DNA of 64,000 nt from Sinomonas terrae (GCF_022539255.1 NZ_JAKZBV010000001.1:2356001-2420000), one strand, 5' to 3'; shown: positions 34,120 through 43,278, numbered from the stretch's first letter. The notes: generated from the sequence alone by a model not told the origin. Made by a program: numbers and translations.

Positions 34120-34974
34120 TCACGCTCGATCGGAGCGCTTCAGGCCGCCGCTCAGCTCGGCCGTGAGCCGGCCAACGGCCTCGGGGCCGCCCTCGCGGAG
34201 GGCACTGACGATGGCGGTGCCCACAATCACCCCGTCCGCATAGGCGCCAATCTCGCGCACGTGCTCGGCGTTCGAGACGCCGAGGCCGACGCACACGCGT
34301 TCAGCACCTGCTGCGCGAGCCTCGGCGACGACGCGCTGGGCGCTCTCGTCGACGGCGGCGCGGGCGCCGGTCACGCCCATGAGCGAAACCGCGTACGTGA
34401 AGCCCCTAGTCGCAGCGACGGTCATCGCCATGCGTTCCGCGGTGGTCGACGGCGCGACGAGGAAGACGCGATCCAGTCCGTACTTGTCGGAAGCCTCGAA
34501 CCACTCGGCTGCCTCGTCAGGAATGAGGTCCGGAGTGATCAGCCCCGCTCCCCCAGCCTCCGCCAGACGCCGCGCAAACTCGTCGACGCCCATCCTCATC
34601 ACGGGGTTCCAGTACGTCATGACGAGAACGGCGGCCTCGGTCGCCTCCGTCACAGCTTTGACGACCTCGAACACGCTCGCCACGTGGAAGCCGTTCGCGA
34701 GAGCCTCGGTCGTCGCCGCCTGGATGACGCTGCCGTCCATGACAGGGTCGGAGTAGGGAATCCCTACCTCGATGACGTCAGCCCCGTTGCGCGCGAGCGC
34801 GATGGCTGCGTCGATGCTCTCCTGGACCGTAGGGAAGCCGGCAGGCAGATAGCCAACGAGGGCCGCTCGACCCTCCGCCTTCGCGCGGTCGATCGCAGCG
34901 GCCGCCTTGCTCGCCGTCGTCCCTCCGACGCCCTGTGCGCCTGTTTCCTTTGCTTGCTGCCCTACTGCGCTCAT
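34120..34974 (-). CDS. trpA: Tryptophan synthase alpha chain
   Basis: A 284-residue TIM-barrel enzyme that cleaves indole-3-glycerol phosphate to indole, which passes to TrpB. The key segments are ALVGYLPAGFPT, ADVIEVGIPYSDPVMDG (catalytic Glu and Asp), and FTYAVSLMGVTGAR, with GLGVSNAEHV at the phosphate site. The ATG at 34974 overlaps the trpB stop by four bases (ATGA), so the two are co-translated, as expected for subunits of one complex. The longer frame to 35085 is trpB shadow. Confidence 0.96.
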   Translation of the reverse strand: MSAVGQQAKETGAQGVGGTTASKAAAAIDRAKAEGRAALVGYLPAGFPTVQESIDAAIALARNGADVIEVGIPYSDPVMDGSVIQAATTEALANGFHVASVFEVVKAVTEATEAAVLVMTYWNPVMRMGVDEFARRLAEAGGAGLITPDLIPDEAAEWFEASDKYGLDRVFLVAPSTTAERMAMTVAATRGFTYAVSLMGVTGARAAVDESAQRVVAEARAAGAERVCVGLGVSNAEHVREIGAYADGVIVGTAIVSALREGGPEAVGRLTAELSGGLKRSDRA

Positions 34975-36374
34975 GCCAACTCCTCCACCGCACCGGTGCC
35001 CTCGCCCGGCACGAAGCCCTTCGGCCGGCGCGTCGAGAGCGTCGTGCCCTTCACTTGGCCGTTCTCGTCGAGCATGCCGAACCACTCGGCCGCCGTCTGG
35101 ACGTCCTTGTCACCGCGCCCGGAGAGGTTCACGATCACGATCCGCTCTGCGGGTTCTCCGCCTTCAGCCGACAGACGCTGGCCGACCTTGATCGCTCCGG
35201 CCAGTGCGTGGGCGGACTCTATCGCGGGGATGATGCCCTCGGTCCTGCACAGGAGGCTGAACGCCTCCATCGCTTCGGTGTCCGTGATCGGCTCATACGT
35301 GGCGCGTCCGATGTCATGGAGGTACGAGTGCTCCGGCCCGACCCCGGGGTAGTCAAGGCCCGCCGAGATCGAGTGCGACTCGACCGTCTGCCCGTCGTCG
35401 TCCTGCATGAGGTACGACCGCGCCCCGTGGAGCACGCCGGGCCGGCCCAGCGTGATGGTCGCGGCGTGATGCCCGGTCTCGACGCCCTCGCCGCCGGCCT
35501 CGAAGCCATAGAGCCGAACCGACGGGTCGTCCAGGAAGCCGTGGAAGATGCCGATGGCGTTCGATCCGCCGCCGATGCAGGCGCAGACCGCGTCAGGAAG
35601 CCGTCCAGCCTGGGCCAGGATCTGCTCGCGTGCCTCGTCGCCGATGACCTCGTGGAAGAAGCGGACCATCGCCGGGAAGGGGTGCGCCCCGGCGGCAGTG
35701 CCAAGGAGGTAATGGGTCGTGCGGACGTTCGCGACCCAGTCGCGAAGTGCGTCGTTGATCGCGTCCTTGAGCGTCTGCGACCCATTGGTCACGGGGACGA
35801 CTGTCGCACCGAGCAGCTGCATGCGCGCCACGTTGAGGGCCTGGCGGCGGCAGTCCTCCGCTCCCATGTACACGACGCACTCGAGCCCGAGCAACGCGGC
35901 CGCGGTCGCGCTCGCGACGCCGTGCTGCCCCGCCCCGGTCTCGGCGATGACCCGGGTCTTCCCCATCCGCTTGGCAAGGAGAGCCTGCCCGAGCACGTTG
36001 TTGATCTTGTGCGAGCCCGTGTGGTTGAGGTCCTCACGCTTGAGGAAGACCCGGACCCCACCAGCGTGCTGGGAGAATCGCTTGGCCTCGGTCAGGAGTG
36101 ACGGGCGCCCGGAGTAGTTCCGGTTGAGCTCGGCGATCTCCCCGAGGAAGTCGGGATCCTGCTTCGCCTTCTCGAACGTCTCCTCGAGTTCGTCGAGGGC
36201 AGCGATGAGCGACTCGGGCATCCATCGGCCGCCATAGGCCCCGAAGTAAGGGCCCGGAGCGTGTCGCAGACTCCCCGAGAGGAAGGCGTCCGCCGGGTGG
36301 GCCCCCGCCTCATTCGTCGCAGCGCCGAGGGCGTTCACGCCCGGCACAGATGCTTCTGGTGCGTTGTGGGCCAC
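34971..36374 (-). CDS. trpB: Tryptophan synthase beta chain
   Basis: A 467-residue PLP enzyme that condenses indole and serine to tryptophan. The PLP Lys sits in LNHTGSHKINNVLGQA; nearby ETGAGQHGVASA and the phosphate-binding GGGSNAIG are intact. Typical start of the conserved domain is YFGAYGGRWMPE at about residues 43-54, so the first 30 residues are an actinobacterial extension. GTG start at 36374 with a GGAGAG upstream. It lies 64 bp after trpC. Confidence 0.96.
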   Translation of the reverse strand: MAHNAPEASVPGVNALGAATNEAGAHPADAFLSGSLRHAPGPYFGAYGGRWMPESLIAALDELEETFEKAKQDPDFLGEIAELNRNYSGRPSLLTEAKRFSQHAGGVRVFLKREDLNHTGSHKINNVLGQALLAKRMGKTRVIAETGAGQHGVASATAAALLGLECVVYMGAEDCRRQALNVARMQLLGATVVPVTNGSQTLKDAINDALRDWVANVRTTHYLLGTAAGAHPFPAMVRFFHEVIGDEAREQILAQAGRLPDAVCACIGGGSNAIGIFHGFLDDPSVRLYGFEAGGEGVETGHHAATITLGRPGVLHGARSYLMQDDDGQTVESHSISAGLDYPGVGPEHSYLHDIGRATYEPITDTEAMEAFSLLCRTEGIIPAIESAHALAGAIKVGQRLSAEGGEPAERIVIVNLSGRGDKDVQTAAEWFGMLDENGQVKGTTLSTRRPKGFVPGEGTGAVEELA

Positions 36375-36438
36375 CAGTCTCTCCGTCCTTGTTGAAGTCC
36401 ACCGGAACAGGGCGTCCGAGAGCGGGCGCCCCTCCGGC

Positions 36439-37269
36439 TCAGTTCGCGCCGAGGCGCTCGGCGATAGCCGCCGCGCCGCTGCGCTGGAATGCTGCGATCC
36501 GCTCGAGCGGGGATCCGTGAGTCACGAGGGCCTCGCCGACTAGCACGGCGTTGGCTCCGAGGGCCGCGTACTCCGCGACGTCCTCGGGGCTCCGAACCCC
36601 CGACTCTGCCACCACCACGGGTCCCGCTGAGATCCGGCCGGCGAGGCGGCCGAACACGCCGCGGTCGACGTCGAGCGTCTTGAGATTGCGCACGTTGACC
36701 CCGAGAATCCGAGCGCCCGCCGCGAGGCCGCGGTCGATCTCCTCTTCCGTGTGGGTCTCCACGAGAGCGTTCATGCCCAGTTCGTGCGTGAGGTCGAGGA
36801 AGCCTTTGAGTTCGGCGTCGTCGAGTGCCGCGACGATGAGCAGCACGAGGTCCGCGCCATGGGCCCGCGCCTCGTGGATCTGGTACTCGTCGACCGTGAA
36901 GTCCTTGCGGAGGAGCGGAGTCCTCACCGCCGAGCGCACAGCATCGAAGTCATCGAGGCTGCCGCTGAACCGGCGCTGCTCGGTCAGCACGCTGATGACG
37001 GCGGCCCCGCCGTCGGCGTACTGCTGGGCTAGCGCGGCCGGATCTGCGATGTCGGCGAGATCCCCCTTGGACGGGCTGCGTCGCTTGACCTCTGCAATGA
37101 CCTTGAGCTGGCGGCGCGGTTCCTCGTTGCCGCCGAGGGCGTCGAACGCATCGAGGGCCGGCGGCCGGGCCGCCGCCGCCTCACGAACCTCGCTCAGCGG
37201 GAATGCGCGGCGGCGCTCCTCAAGGTCCTCACGGACGCCGACGATGATGTCGTCGAGGACGGTCGCCAT
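36439..37269 (-). CDS. trpC: Indole-3-glycerol phosphate synthase
   Basis: A 276-residue TIM-barrel enzyme closing the indole ring from CdRP. Hallmarks are VIAEVKRRSPSKGDL (catalytic Lys and Glu), AVISVLTEQRRFSGS, LRKDFTVDEYQI, and LGVNVRNLKTLDVD, with VVAESGVRSPEDV at the phosphate site. The ATG at 37269 overlaps the stop of the HGxxPAAW gene (TGATG). This is the single-function TrpC, not fused to TrpF. Confidence 0.95.
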   Translation of the reverse strand: MATVLDDIIVGVREDLEERRRAFPLSEVREAAAARPPALDAFDALGGNEEPRRQLKVIAEVKRRSPSKGDLADIADPAALAQQYADGGAAVISVLTEQRRFSGSLDDFDAVRSAVRTPLLRKDFTVDEYQIHEARAHGADLVLLIVAALDDAELKGFLDLTHELGMNALVETHTEEEIDRGLAAGARILGVNVRNLKTLDVDRGVFGRLAGRISAGPVVVAESGVRSPEDVAEYAALGANAVLVGEALVTHGSPLERIAAFQRSGAAAIAERLGAN

Positions 37270-37532
37270 CAGTGGGTGTTGTTGAGCTTGCTGCCGCCGA
37301 CCCCATAGCCAGCACGGCGCATGACCCAGCCCACGATCAGACCGATCGCGATGATCACGACGCCGGCCCAGAAGATCGGGGAGTTCGCGATGACGAACGC
37401 GATGCACGAGACGAGCGCGCCGATCAGCATGATGAAGACGCAAGTCCAGGCGGCCGGGCTGTTCCCGTGGCCGAGATCCTCGCCATGGAGGACCACCTTG
37501 GTGCTGTCCTGGGAACCGCTCGCGTTGCTCAT
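37269..37532 (-). CDS. HGxxPAAW family small membrane protein
   Basis: An 87-residue protein with the motif HGNSPAAW at residues 22-29, followed by two membrane segments (about 32-49, CVFIMLIGALVSCIAFVI, and 53-69, IFWAGVVIIAIGLIVGWV) and a Gly/Lys-rich tail. The family is found in actinobacterial trp operons and its function is unknown to me. Overlap with trpC (TGATG) and the gap of 85 bp to the upstream membrane-protein gene suggest it belongs to the operon. A role in tryptophan handling or export is only a guess. Confidence 0.85.
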   Translation of the reverse strand: MSNASGSQDSTKVVLHGEDLGHGNSPAAWTCVFIMLIGALVSCIAFVIANSPIFWAGVVIIAIGLIVGWVMRRAGYGVGGSKLNNTH

Positions 37533-37617
37533 GTCGTTTTCTCCTCGATTGGGTGTCTTACGGCCATTCTGCCATCTTCGATGCCGCCTTCGGCGCCTCG
37601 TGACGGGTCAGGCCGCT

Positions 37618-38286
37618 TCAGTTGGTCGGGTCTTCGCCGCGGGTCAGGCGGTCCCATCCGTCGATCTCGTCCACTTGGGCGCCACGGGCCTCGCCGCCGT
37701 CTTCGGGCGCCTTCCCCGAGACGCCACTCCCACGTCGACGGGAGGCCGATCCGGCGTCGTACTTCGTCCGCGTCGGCCAGCGGCGCGAGGCGACCATCGC
37801 GAGGATGCCGCACAGCGCGAGCAGGGTTCCCGCCACCGCGGCAGCGACCGGGAACCAGGTGAGCACCGTCGTCGCCGGTCCGCCTGCCACACCCGTCGCC
37901 TTGGCGATCGAGCTGTCCGCGGCAGCGCGCGGGTCCACGATCACCGCGATGCAGGAGGCAGCGACGCCGAAGCCCGCCAGGACGACGACGGTGCTCGCGA
38001 CGAAGCGCCCGATGCGGCCCGCGACTGCGGCTGCCAAGACTCCCGCCAGACCGACCAGCGCGAGCGCGGTAACGGCAGTCGCCGCGTTGCTTCCTTGGAC
38101 CATGACATGCGCCGTCCGTACGGCCGCGCCCTGGACGTCGGCATCGATCCACGTCTGGGTGGTCGAGGCGAACGCGAGGATCGCAACGAGGACACTGAGC
38201 CCGACGACAGTCGACTTCCGGGCCCACGCCGGTACGCGCGGAGGCTCGTGGCCCGAGGAAGGAACGATTTGGGAAGATTCGCTCAC
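37618..38286 (-). CDS. Trp biosynthesis-associated membrane protein
   Basis: About 222 residues with four hydrophobic segments: STVVGLSVLVAILAFAS, TAVTALALVGLAGVLAAAVAG, VASTVVVLAGFGVAASCIAV and FPVAAAVAGTLLALCGILAMVA. The TQTW motif in the first extracytoplasmic loop is typical of the family encoded between trpE and trpC in actinobacteria (Rv1610 in M. tuberculosis). Function is unknown. I chose GTG 38286, one base beyond the trpE stop; an ATG at 38298, overlapping trpE, is an alternative. The C-terminus is charged and cytoplasmic. Confidence 0.82.
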   Translation of the reverse strand: MSESSQIVPSSGHEPPRVPAWARKSTVVGLSVLVAILAFASTTQTWIDADVQGAAVRTAHVMVQGSNAATAVTALALVGLAGVLAAAVAGRIGRFVASTVVVLAGFGVAASCIAVIVDPRAAADSSIAKATGVAGGPATTVLTWFPVAAAVAGTLLALCGILAMVASRRWPTRTKYDAGSASRRRGSGVSGKAPEDGGEARGAQVDEIDGWDRLTRGEDPTN

Positions 38287-38287
38287 G

Positions 38288-39844
38288 CTAGATCCCATCC
38301 CCGATGCCCGGCAGCGTCGCAGCAGATCGCAACGCCGACGCGGTGTGGACCGCGCGCAGCGGCGCTGCCGCCTTGTTGACCGATTCGAGCGCCTCGGCGA
38401 CCGGGTCCGAGTCGGCGACGATGCCGCCGCCCGACTGCACGTAGGCACGCCCCTCCCGGAGCAGCGCGGTGCGGATCGCGATCGCCATGTCCATGTCCCC
38501 GGCGAAGTCGAAGTAGCCGACGACGCCGCCGTACACCCCGCGGCGCCTCGGCTCGACCTCGTCCAGGAGCCGCAGCGCGCGCGGTTTCGGCGCGCCCGAG
38601 AGCGTTCCGGCAGGGAACGTCGCGGCGAGGACGTCGTAGGCCGTAGCGTCCGGACGGAGGCGGCCATCGACGGTCGAGACAAGGTGCATGATGTGGCTGA
38701 ACCGCTCTACCGCCATGAATTCGCTGACCTCGACCGTCCCGGGACGGCACACCTTCGAGAGGTCGTTGCGAGCCAGGTCGACCAGCATGAGGTGCTCCGC
38801 GCGCTCCTTCTCGTCCGCGAGGAGCTCCTCGGCGAGAGCCCTGTCCGCCTCGACCGTCGCGCCCCGCGGGCGGGACCCGGCGATCGGGTGGGTGACGACC
38901 TGTTCTCCCGTCACGGTGACGAGCGCCTCGGGAGAAGACCCGACGATCGAGTACTCGCGTCCATGCGCGTCGGCCAGGCTCAGGAGATACATGTAGGGGC
39001 TCGGGTTCAGGGCCCGGAGGATCCGGTAGACGTCGAGCGGCGCGGCGTCGAAATCGAGCTCGAAGCGGCGCGAGATGACGACCTGGAAGACCTCGCCGTC
39101 GACGATTGCCTCCTTGCCGCGGGCGATCGCCGCCAGATACCCGGACTCCTCCCAGTTCTCGATCACTTTGTCCCGGTAGTCGACCACAGGGCCGAGGACG
39201 GACACCGCAGCCGCGGAGGGCTCGAGCACGCGCTCCACCATGCGGGTCAGACGCACCACGGCGTCGTGCCAGGCTTCGTCGACGCGCTCGTTGCTGTTGT
39301 CGAAGTTGATCGCGTTCGCCACGAGGGTGACGGTGCCGTCGACGTTGTCATGCACCACTAGGTCCGTGACGAGGTTCATCGCGAGTTCGGGAAGCTCGAG
39401 GTCGTCCTCGGGCGGCGAGAGGAGCTTCTCCCAGCGCCGCACTGCTTCCCAGCCGACGAAGCCGACCATGCCTGAAGTGAGCGGGGGCAGCGAGTCGAAT
39501 CGCTCGGTCCGCAGCGCGGCCACGGTATCGCGGAGCGCCTCGAGCGGGTTCCCGCCCGTTGGGACCCCAACCGGTGGCTGGCCGGTCCAATGCGCCTCGC
39601 CGTCGCGGCTGGTGAGGGTCGCGCGAGACTCGGACCCGATGAACGAATAGCGAGACCACGAACCGCCCACCGCCGCGGATTCGAAAAGGAACGTGCCGGG
39701 GTGCCCGTCGGCGAGCTTGCGGTAAAGGCTGATCGGGGTTTCAGCGTCCGCCAGCAGCTTCACGCGGACAGGGATGACGCGCCGGTCCGCGGCGAGCTTC
39801 CGGAACTCCCCGAGCGTGGGTTCGATGACTCCTAGGTCCAGCAT
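38288..39844 (-). CDS. trpE: Anthranilate synthase component I
   Basis: A 518-residue enzyme that starts the tryptophan branch from chorismate, with ammonia from a TrpG partner not encoded here. N-terminal feedback region contains FLFESA (the L-L-E-S-like tryptophan site), and the catalytic domain shows FQVVISRRFE, PSPYMYLL, GSSPEALV, THPIAGSRPRG, DLARNDLSKVC and FPAGTLSGAPK. Product inhibition by tryptophan is expected from the family. It lies 62 bp after hisI on the same strand and I saw no trp leader peptide with tandem Trp codons in the gap. Confidence 0.96.
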   Translation of the reverse strand: MLDLGVIEPTLGEFRKLAADRRVIPVRVKLLADAETPISLYRKLADGHPGTFLFESAAVGGSWSRYSFIGSESRATLTSRDGEAHWTGQPPVGVPTGGNPLEALRDTVAALRTERFDSLPPLTSGMVGFVGWEAVRRWEKLLSPPEDDLELPELAMNLVTDLVVHDNVDGTVTLVANAINFDNSNERVDEAWHDAVVRLTRMVERVLEPSAAAVSVLGPVVDYRDKVIENWEESGYLAAIARGKEAIVDGEVFQVVISRRFELDFDAAPLDVYRILRALNPSPYMYLLSLADAHGREYSIVGSSPEALVTVTGEQVVTHPIAGSRPRGATVEADRALAEELLADEKERAEHLMLVDLARNDLSKVCRPGTVEVSEFMAVERFSHIMHLVSTVDGRLRPDATAYDVLAATFPAGTLSGAPKPRALRLLDEVEPRRRGVYGGVVGYFDFAGDMDMAIAIRTALLREGRAYVQSGGGIVADSDPVAEALESVNKAAAPLRAVHTASALRSAATLPGIGDGI

Positions 39845-39906
39845 GGTGTGGGTGGCGGGCCTTCCATAGGCGGGTGGGCGAGGGATGAGCGGTGCGACAG
39901 AGGCAT

Positions 39907-40335
39907 TCAGGCTTGGCCGACGACGGCGGGAAGGCCCCGGCCGTCGAAGCAGGTTCTCGTCCCGGTGTGGCAGGCTGCGCCGACTTGGTCAACTTGGACG
40001 AGCAGCGCGTCGCCGTCACAGTCGAGGGACACGGACTTGACCCACTGGACATGACCCGATGTGTCGCCCTTGCGCCAGTATTCCTGCCTTGAACGCGACC
40101 AGAACGTTACGCGGCCGCTCGTGAGCGTCCGTCGCAGCGCCTCGTCGTCCATCCACCCCACCATGAGCACCTCGAGGGTGTCGTGCTGCTGCACGACTGC
40201 AGCGACGAGTCCCGCCGGATCCCGCTTGAGACGCTCGGCGACATCGGCCGCGAGCGCTGGGGAGCCGTCGTCGGCCGCCGCGGGTTCCGCGACGACCTGG
40301 GCTTGCTCGGAGGAGGGCATATTCTGCTCAGACAT
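39907..40335 (-). CDS. hisI: Phosphoribosyl-AMP cyclohydrolase
   Basis: A 142-residue metal-dependent enzyme opening the adenine ring of PR-AMP in histidine synthesis. The motifs SRSRQEYWRKGDTSG, LDCDGDALL and CHTGTRTCF supply the Mg and Zn ligands. The first 35 residues are a variable tail. This is the single-function form; the HisE pyrophosphohydrolase is encoded apart at 43368. TAGACT ends 7 nt before the ATG, so a leaderless start or the close GAAGGG could be used. Confidence 0.95.
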   Translation of the reverse strand: MSEQNMPSSEQAQVVAEPAAADDGSPALAADVAERLKRDPAGLVAAVVQQHDTLEVLMVGWMDDEALRRTLTSGRVTFWSRSRQEYWRKGDTSGHVQWVKSVSLDCDGDALLVQVDQVGAACHTGTRTCFDGRGLPAVVGQA

Positions 40336-40413
40336 CCCTTCAAGTCTAGTGGCCGCAATGGCTTGGGCTGACCGTGCGCGCGGCCACGCCCGCGCGTGCT
40401 AGTTTCGCTACTG

Positions 40414-41058
40414 ATGCACTTCGTTCCGCCGTCCCGGGAAGTCCTGGCCGAGACCCTGCTCGCGGCCGGGCCGAACGCGCCCACTTTGTGCGAAGGGTGG
40501 ACCACCAAGGAGCTTGCGGCGCACCTCTATCTTCGCGAACGGAACGCGCGCGTCGGCTTTGGCCTCGCGATCCGCAGGCTGCGCGCCGTCTCCGATGCCG
40601 CGACCGCCCGCCTGGCCGGCAAGACGGCAACGCCGGCGGCGTACGCGCAGCTCGTGTCGTCCTTCCGGGCAGGGCCCCCCAAGGCCTCGCCGCTCCGGAT
40701 TCCCCGCCTCGACGAGGCCGCGAACCTCGCGGAGTTCTTCGTCCACACAGAGGACGTGCGCCGCGCTACCGAACGGTGGGCTCCACGTGCCCTCGACGAT
40801 GATTACGCGGATGCACTGTGGGAGCACCTTGTGCGGCAGGCGGCGATCCTGTACCGGGGCGTCGACCTCGGCGTCGTGCTTGTCAGTTCCCGGGGGCCAC
40901 GGCATGTGGCCAAACGGTCAGCGGTCTCGGTCGCGATCGTCGGCGAACCCGGCGAGCTCCTCCTGCACGCTACAGGCCGCGGCTCGCACGCACTTGTGAC
41001 GTTCGAGGGCCAGCCCGATGCCGTGGCACTCCTGACCACAGCCGACGTCGGCCCCTGA
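40414..41058 (+). CDS. TIGR03085 family protein (mycothiol-dependent/DinB-like metal-binding)
   Basis: A 214-residue protein. The start MHFVPPSREVLAETLLAAGP, TLCEGWTTKELAAHLYLRE with a conserved His, and EFFVHTEDVRRA match the TIGR03085 subgroup of the DinB/MDMPI four-helix fold, in which three His residues bind metal. Members are often mycothiol-related, fitting an actinobacterium, but the reaction is unknown. The ATG at 40414 is 8 nt after TAGTTT. It is divergent from hisI. Confidence 0.83.
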   Translation: MHFVPPSREVLAETLLAAGPNAPTLCEGWTTKELAAHLYLRERNARVGFGLAIRRLRAVSDAATARLAGKTATPAAYAQLVSSFRAGPPKASPLRIPRLDEAANLAEFFVHTEDVRRATERWAPRALDDDYADALWEHLVRQAAILYRGVDLGVVLVSSRGPRHVAKRSAVSVAIVGEPGELLLHATGRGSHALVTFEGQPDAVALLTTADVGP

Positions 41059-41140
41059 GCCCCCGCGGGCGGCGACGCCTTCGCGCTGGCCTTGCCGGCC
41101 CTTGCCTCCGCGTCCACGGTCGAAGTGGCAGGATGGGGGC

Positions 41141-41605
41141 ATGCCGACGTTTGACGAGACCTGGAAGTCCATCGGCCCGCTGTGGGCCGCAGTCAACGAT
41201 TCCGAGGGTGCCGAAGCATCCGGCCTCGCCCCGTCATCCAACGACGGGGAGGCGACCGTCTTCGCAGTCAGGACCGGCGACGTCGAGCAGCCGCCGCAAC
41301 TGCCTGAGGGAGGCGACGTGGTCGGAGCACCGCTCGGACCCTACGACGCCGTCGAAGTGACCTTGTTCGGCCGGGCCGCGGCGAGGGGCCGCATCGCCTT
41401 CGGCGACAGTGTCGCCGTCGTGGGCCGCTTCGATTTCGAGCACGGGACCGATCCCGACAAACTGGGTCCGGCAGTCCTCTCAGCGCTCGCGGAGGAGGCC
41501 TTCCTCGAGGGGGCAGACGTCATCTACACCGTCGTCGAGGGTCATCAAGCGCCGTCGTATCTCGGCTCCGGGTGGACCGAGGCCGGGCGCCTCGCCCGCT
41601 CGTAG
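41141..41605 (+). CDS. Conserved hypothetical protein, possibly GNAT-like
   Basis: A 154-residue protein I do not recognise. The last 35 residues (GADVIYTVVEGHQAPSYLGSGW, then EAGRL) resemble the final strand and helix of a GNAT fold, where a Y-x-x-x-G-F segment packs on acetyl-CoA. The R-x-x-G-x-G acetyl-CoA loop is not evident, so activity is doubtful. A GGGGG lies just before the ATG. The gene stands between a TIGR03085 gene and the convergent hisF with 40-bp spacing, and its codon use looks like its neighbours. Confidence 0.68.
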   Translation: MPTFDETWKSIGPLWAAVNDSEGAEASGLAPSSNDGEATVFAVRTGDVEQPPQLPEGGDVVGAPLGPYDAVEVTLFGRAAARGRIAFGDSVAVVGRFDFEHGTDPDKLGPAVLSALAEEAFLEGADVIYTVVEGHQAPSYLGSGWTEAGRLARS

Positions 41606-41645
41606 CTGTCCCGCCCCTTCCCGACGTCGCCTCGCGCCGCTGGCC

Positions 41646-42419
41646 TCAGCGGACTTCGTGACCGGCCGCGCGGATTGCTTCCTTGACCTGGCGGATCATG
41701 TCGTCGGGGCCGAAGTGGAACATCGACGCCGCGAGCACGGCATCCGCTCCCGCCTCGATCGCCGGCGGGAAGTGCTCGGGCGCGCCAGCTCCCCCCGATG
41801 CGATGAGCGGGACCGCGACGGCCGCACGGATCAGCCGGATGAGTTCGAGGTCGAAGCCTTCCTTCGTGCCGTCGGCATCGATTGAATTCAGGAGGATCTC
41901 GCCGACGCCGCGGTCCGCGGCTTCCTTCGCCCATTGGACTGCGTCGATGCCGGTCCCGCGCCGTCCGCCGTGCGTCGTCACTTCGAATCCCGAAGGAGTC
42001 CTGACGTCGTCCTGGACCCGACGGGCGTCGACGGAGAGGACCAAGACCTGCGAACCGAAGTGCCGGGTGATCTCGTCGATCACATCGGGTCGGGCGATGG
42101 CAGCCGTGTTGATCGAGGCCTTGTCCGCGCCTTCCCGCAGGAGGCGGTCGACCTCTGCTACCCCGCGCACGCCTCCCCCGACCGTGAGCGGGATGAAGAC
42201 TTCCTCAGCGGTGCGGCGGACGACGTCGAACGTCGTCTCCCGCTCGGACGAGGACGCCGTGACGTCGAGGAACGTGAGCTCGTCGGCGCCCGCTCGGTCG
42301 TAGCGATGGGCGAGTTCGACTGGGTCGCCGGCGTCCCGGAGACCCTTGAAATTGACGCCTTTCACGACGCGACCGGCGTCGACATCGAGGCACGGGATGA
42401 CGCGGACAGCAACGCCCAT
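41646..42419 (-). CDS. hisF: Imidazole glycerol phosphate synthase subunit HisF
   Basis: A 257-residue TIM-barrel cyclase that, with the HisH glutaminase (not in this window), makes imidazole glycerol phosphate and AICAR. The catalytic Asp residues lie in RVIPCLDVDAGRVVKG and VLSVDARR; phosphate sites VGGGVR and ASGGAGAPEHF are intact. The ATG at 42419 has GGGGAGGG upstream. It follows hisG with a 13-nt gap. Confidence 0.96.
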   Translation of the reverse strand: MGVAVRVIPCLDVDAGRVVKGVNFKGLRDAGDPVELAHRYDRAGADELTFLDVTASSSERETTFDVVRRTAEEVFIPLTVGGGVRGVAEVDRLLREGADKASINTAAIARPDVIDEITRHFGSQVLVLSVDARRVQDDVRTPSGFEVTTHGGRRGTGIDAVQWAKEAADRGVGEILLNSIDADGTKEGFDLELIRLIRAAVAVPLIASGGAGAPEHFPPAIEAGADAVLAASMFHFGPDDMIRQVKEAIRAAGHEVR

Positions 42420-42432
42420 GGTTCGCCCTCCC

Positions 42433-43278
42433 CTAGATCCGGCAGGCGTGGATGCTGCTCACGAGGATCGCCCTCGCACCCAACTCGTACAGCTCGTCCA
42501 TGACCCGGTTCGTCTCCCGCTTCGGGACCATGGAGCGAACCGCAACCCACTCGGAATCCCGCAGCGGCGAGACCGTAGGCGATTCGAGGCCCGGGGTGAG
42601 GGCCGAGGCCCGCTCGACGAGTTCCTTGCGGACGTCGTAGTCCATGAGCACGTATTTGCGTGCGACCAGTACGCCCGTGAGGCGGCGGATGAGCACCTCG
42701 ATCGCAGGCATCACATGCCCCTTGCGGCCGATGAGCACTGCCTCCGACTGGAGGATCGGCTCGCCGAAGACCTCCATTCCTGCGGCTTTGAGCGTGTTCC
42801 CCGTCTCCACGACATCCGCGATGGCGTCGGCGACGCCTAGCCGGACGGATGACTCGACCGCACCGTCGAGGCGGACGATGCGCGAGGGCTTCACGCCCTG
42901 GTCCGCGAGGTACGTACGGACCAGCCCGTCGTAGCTCGTCGCGACCCGGCGGCCCTCGAGCTGGTCCACGGACGCGAACTCGCCCATGGGACCGGCGAAA
43001 CGGAACGTCGATGCCGCGAAGCCCAGCGGCAGGAGCTCTTCGGCCTCCACTTCGGCGTCGATGAGGAGGTCGCGGCCAGTGATGCCGACGTCGAGCGTGC
43101 CCTGGCCGACGTAGACCGCGATGTCGCGGGGGCGCAGGAAGAAGAACTCGACATCGTTCTCGGGATCGAGCATGACGAGCTCACGGCCCTCGCGGCGCTG
43201 GCGGTAGCCGGCTTCGGAGAGCATCGACGAAGCGGCCTCTGACAGGGAGCCCTTGTTGGGGACTGCTACACGGAGCAT
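42433..43278 (-). CDS. hisG: ATP phosphoribosyltransferase
   Basis: A 281-residue enzyme of the first, feedback-controlled step of histidine synthesis. MLRVAVPNKGSLSEAA is the typical start; VYVGQGTLDVGITGRDLL and the PRPP-binding DGAVESSVRLGVADAIADVVETG follow. The C-terminal ACT-like domain (about residues 205-281) marks the long, HisZ-independent form. The ATG at 43278 is chosen; an upstream frame to 43362 lacks similarity. HisE is encoded next upstream, consistent with sequential steps. Confidence 0.95.
   Translation of the reverse strand: MLRVAVPNKGSLSEAASSMLSEAGYRQRREGRELVMLDPENDVEFFFLRPRDIAVYVGQGTLDVGITGRDLLIDAEVEAEELLPLGFAASTFRFAGPMGEFASVDQLEGRRVATSYDGLVRTYLADQGVKPSRIVRLDGAVESSVRLGVADAIADVVETGNTLKAAGMEVFGEPILQSEAVLIGRKGHVMPAIEVLIRRLTGVLVARKYVLMDYDVRKELVERASALTPGLESPTVSPLRDSEWVAVRSMVPKRETNRVMDELYELGARAILVSSIHACRI

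Noticed and set aside
39845..39906. Possible trp attenuator before trpE
   Set aside because: No leader ORF with adjacent Trp codons and no competing hairpins with a T run were seen in the 62-bp gap.
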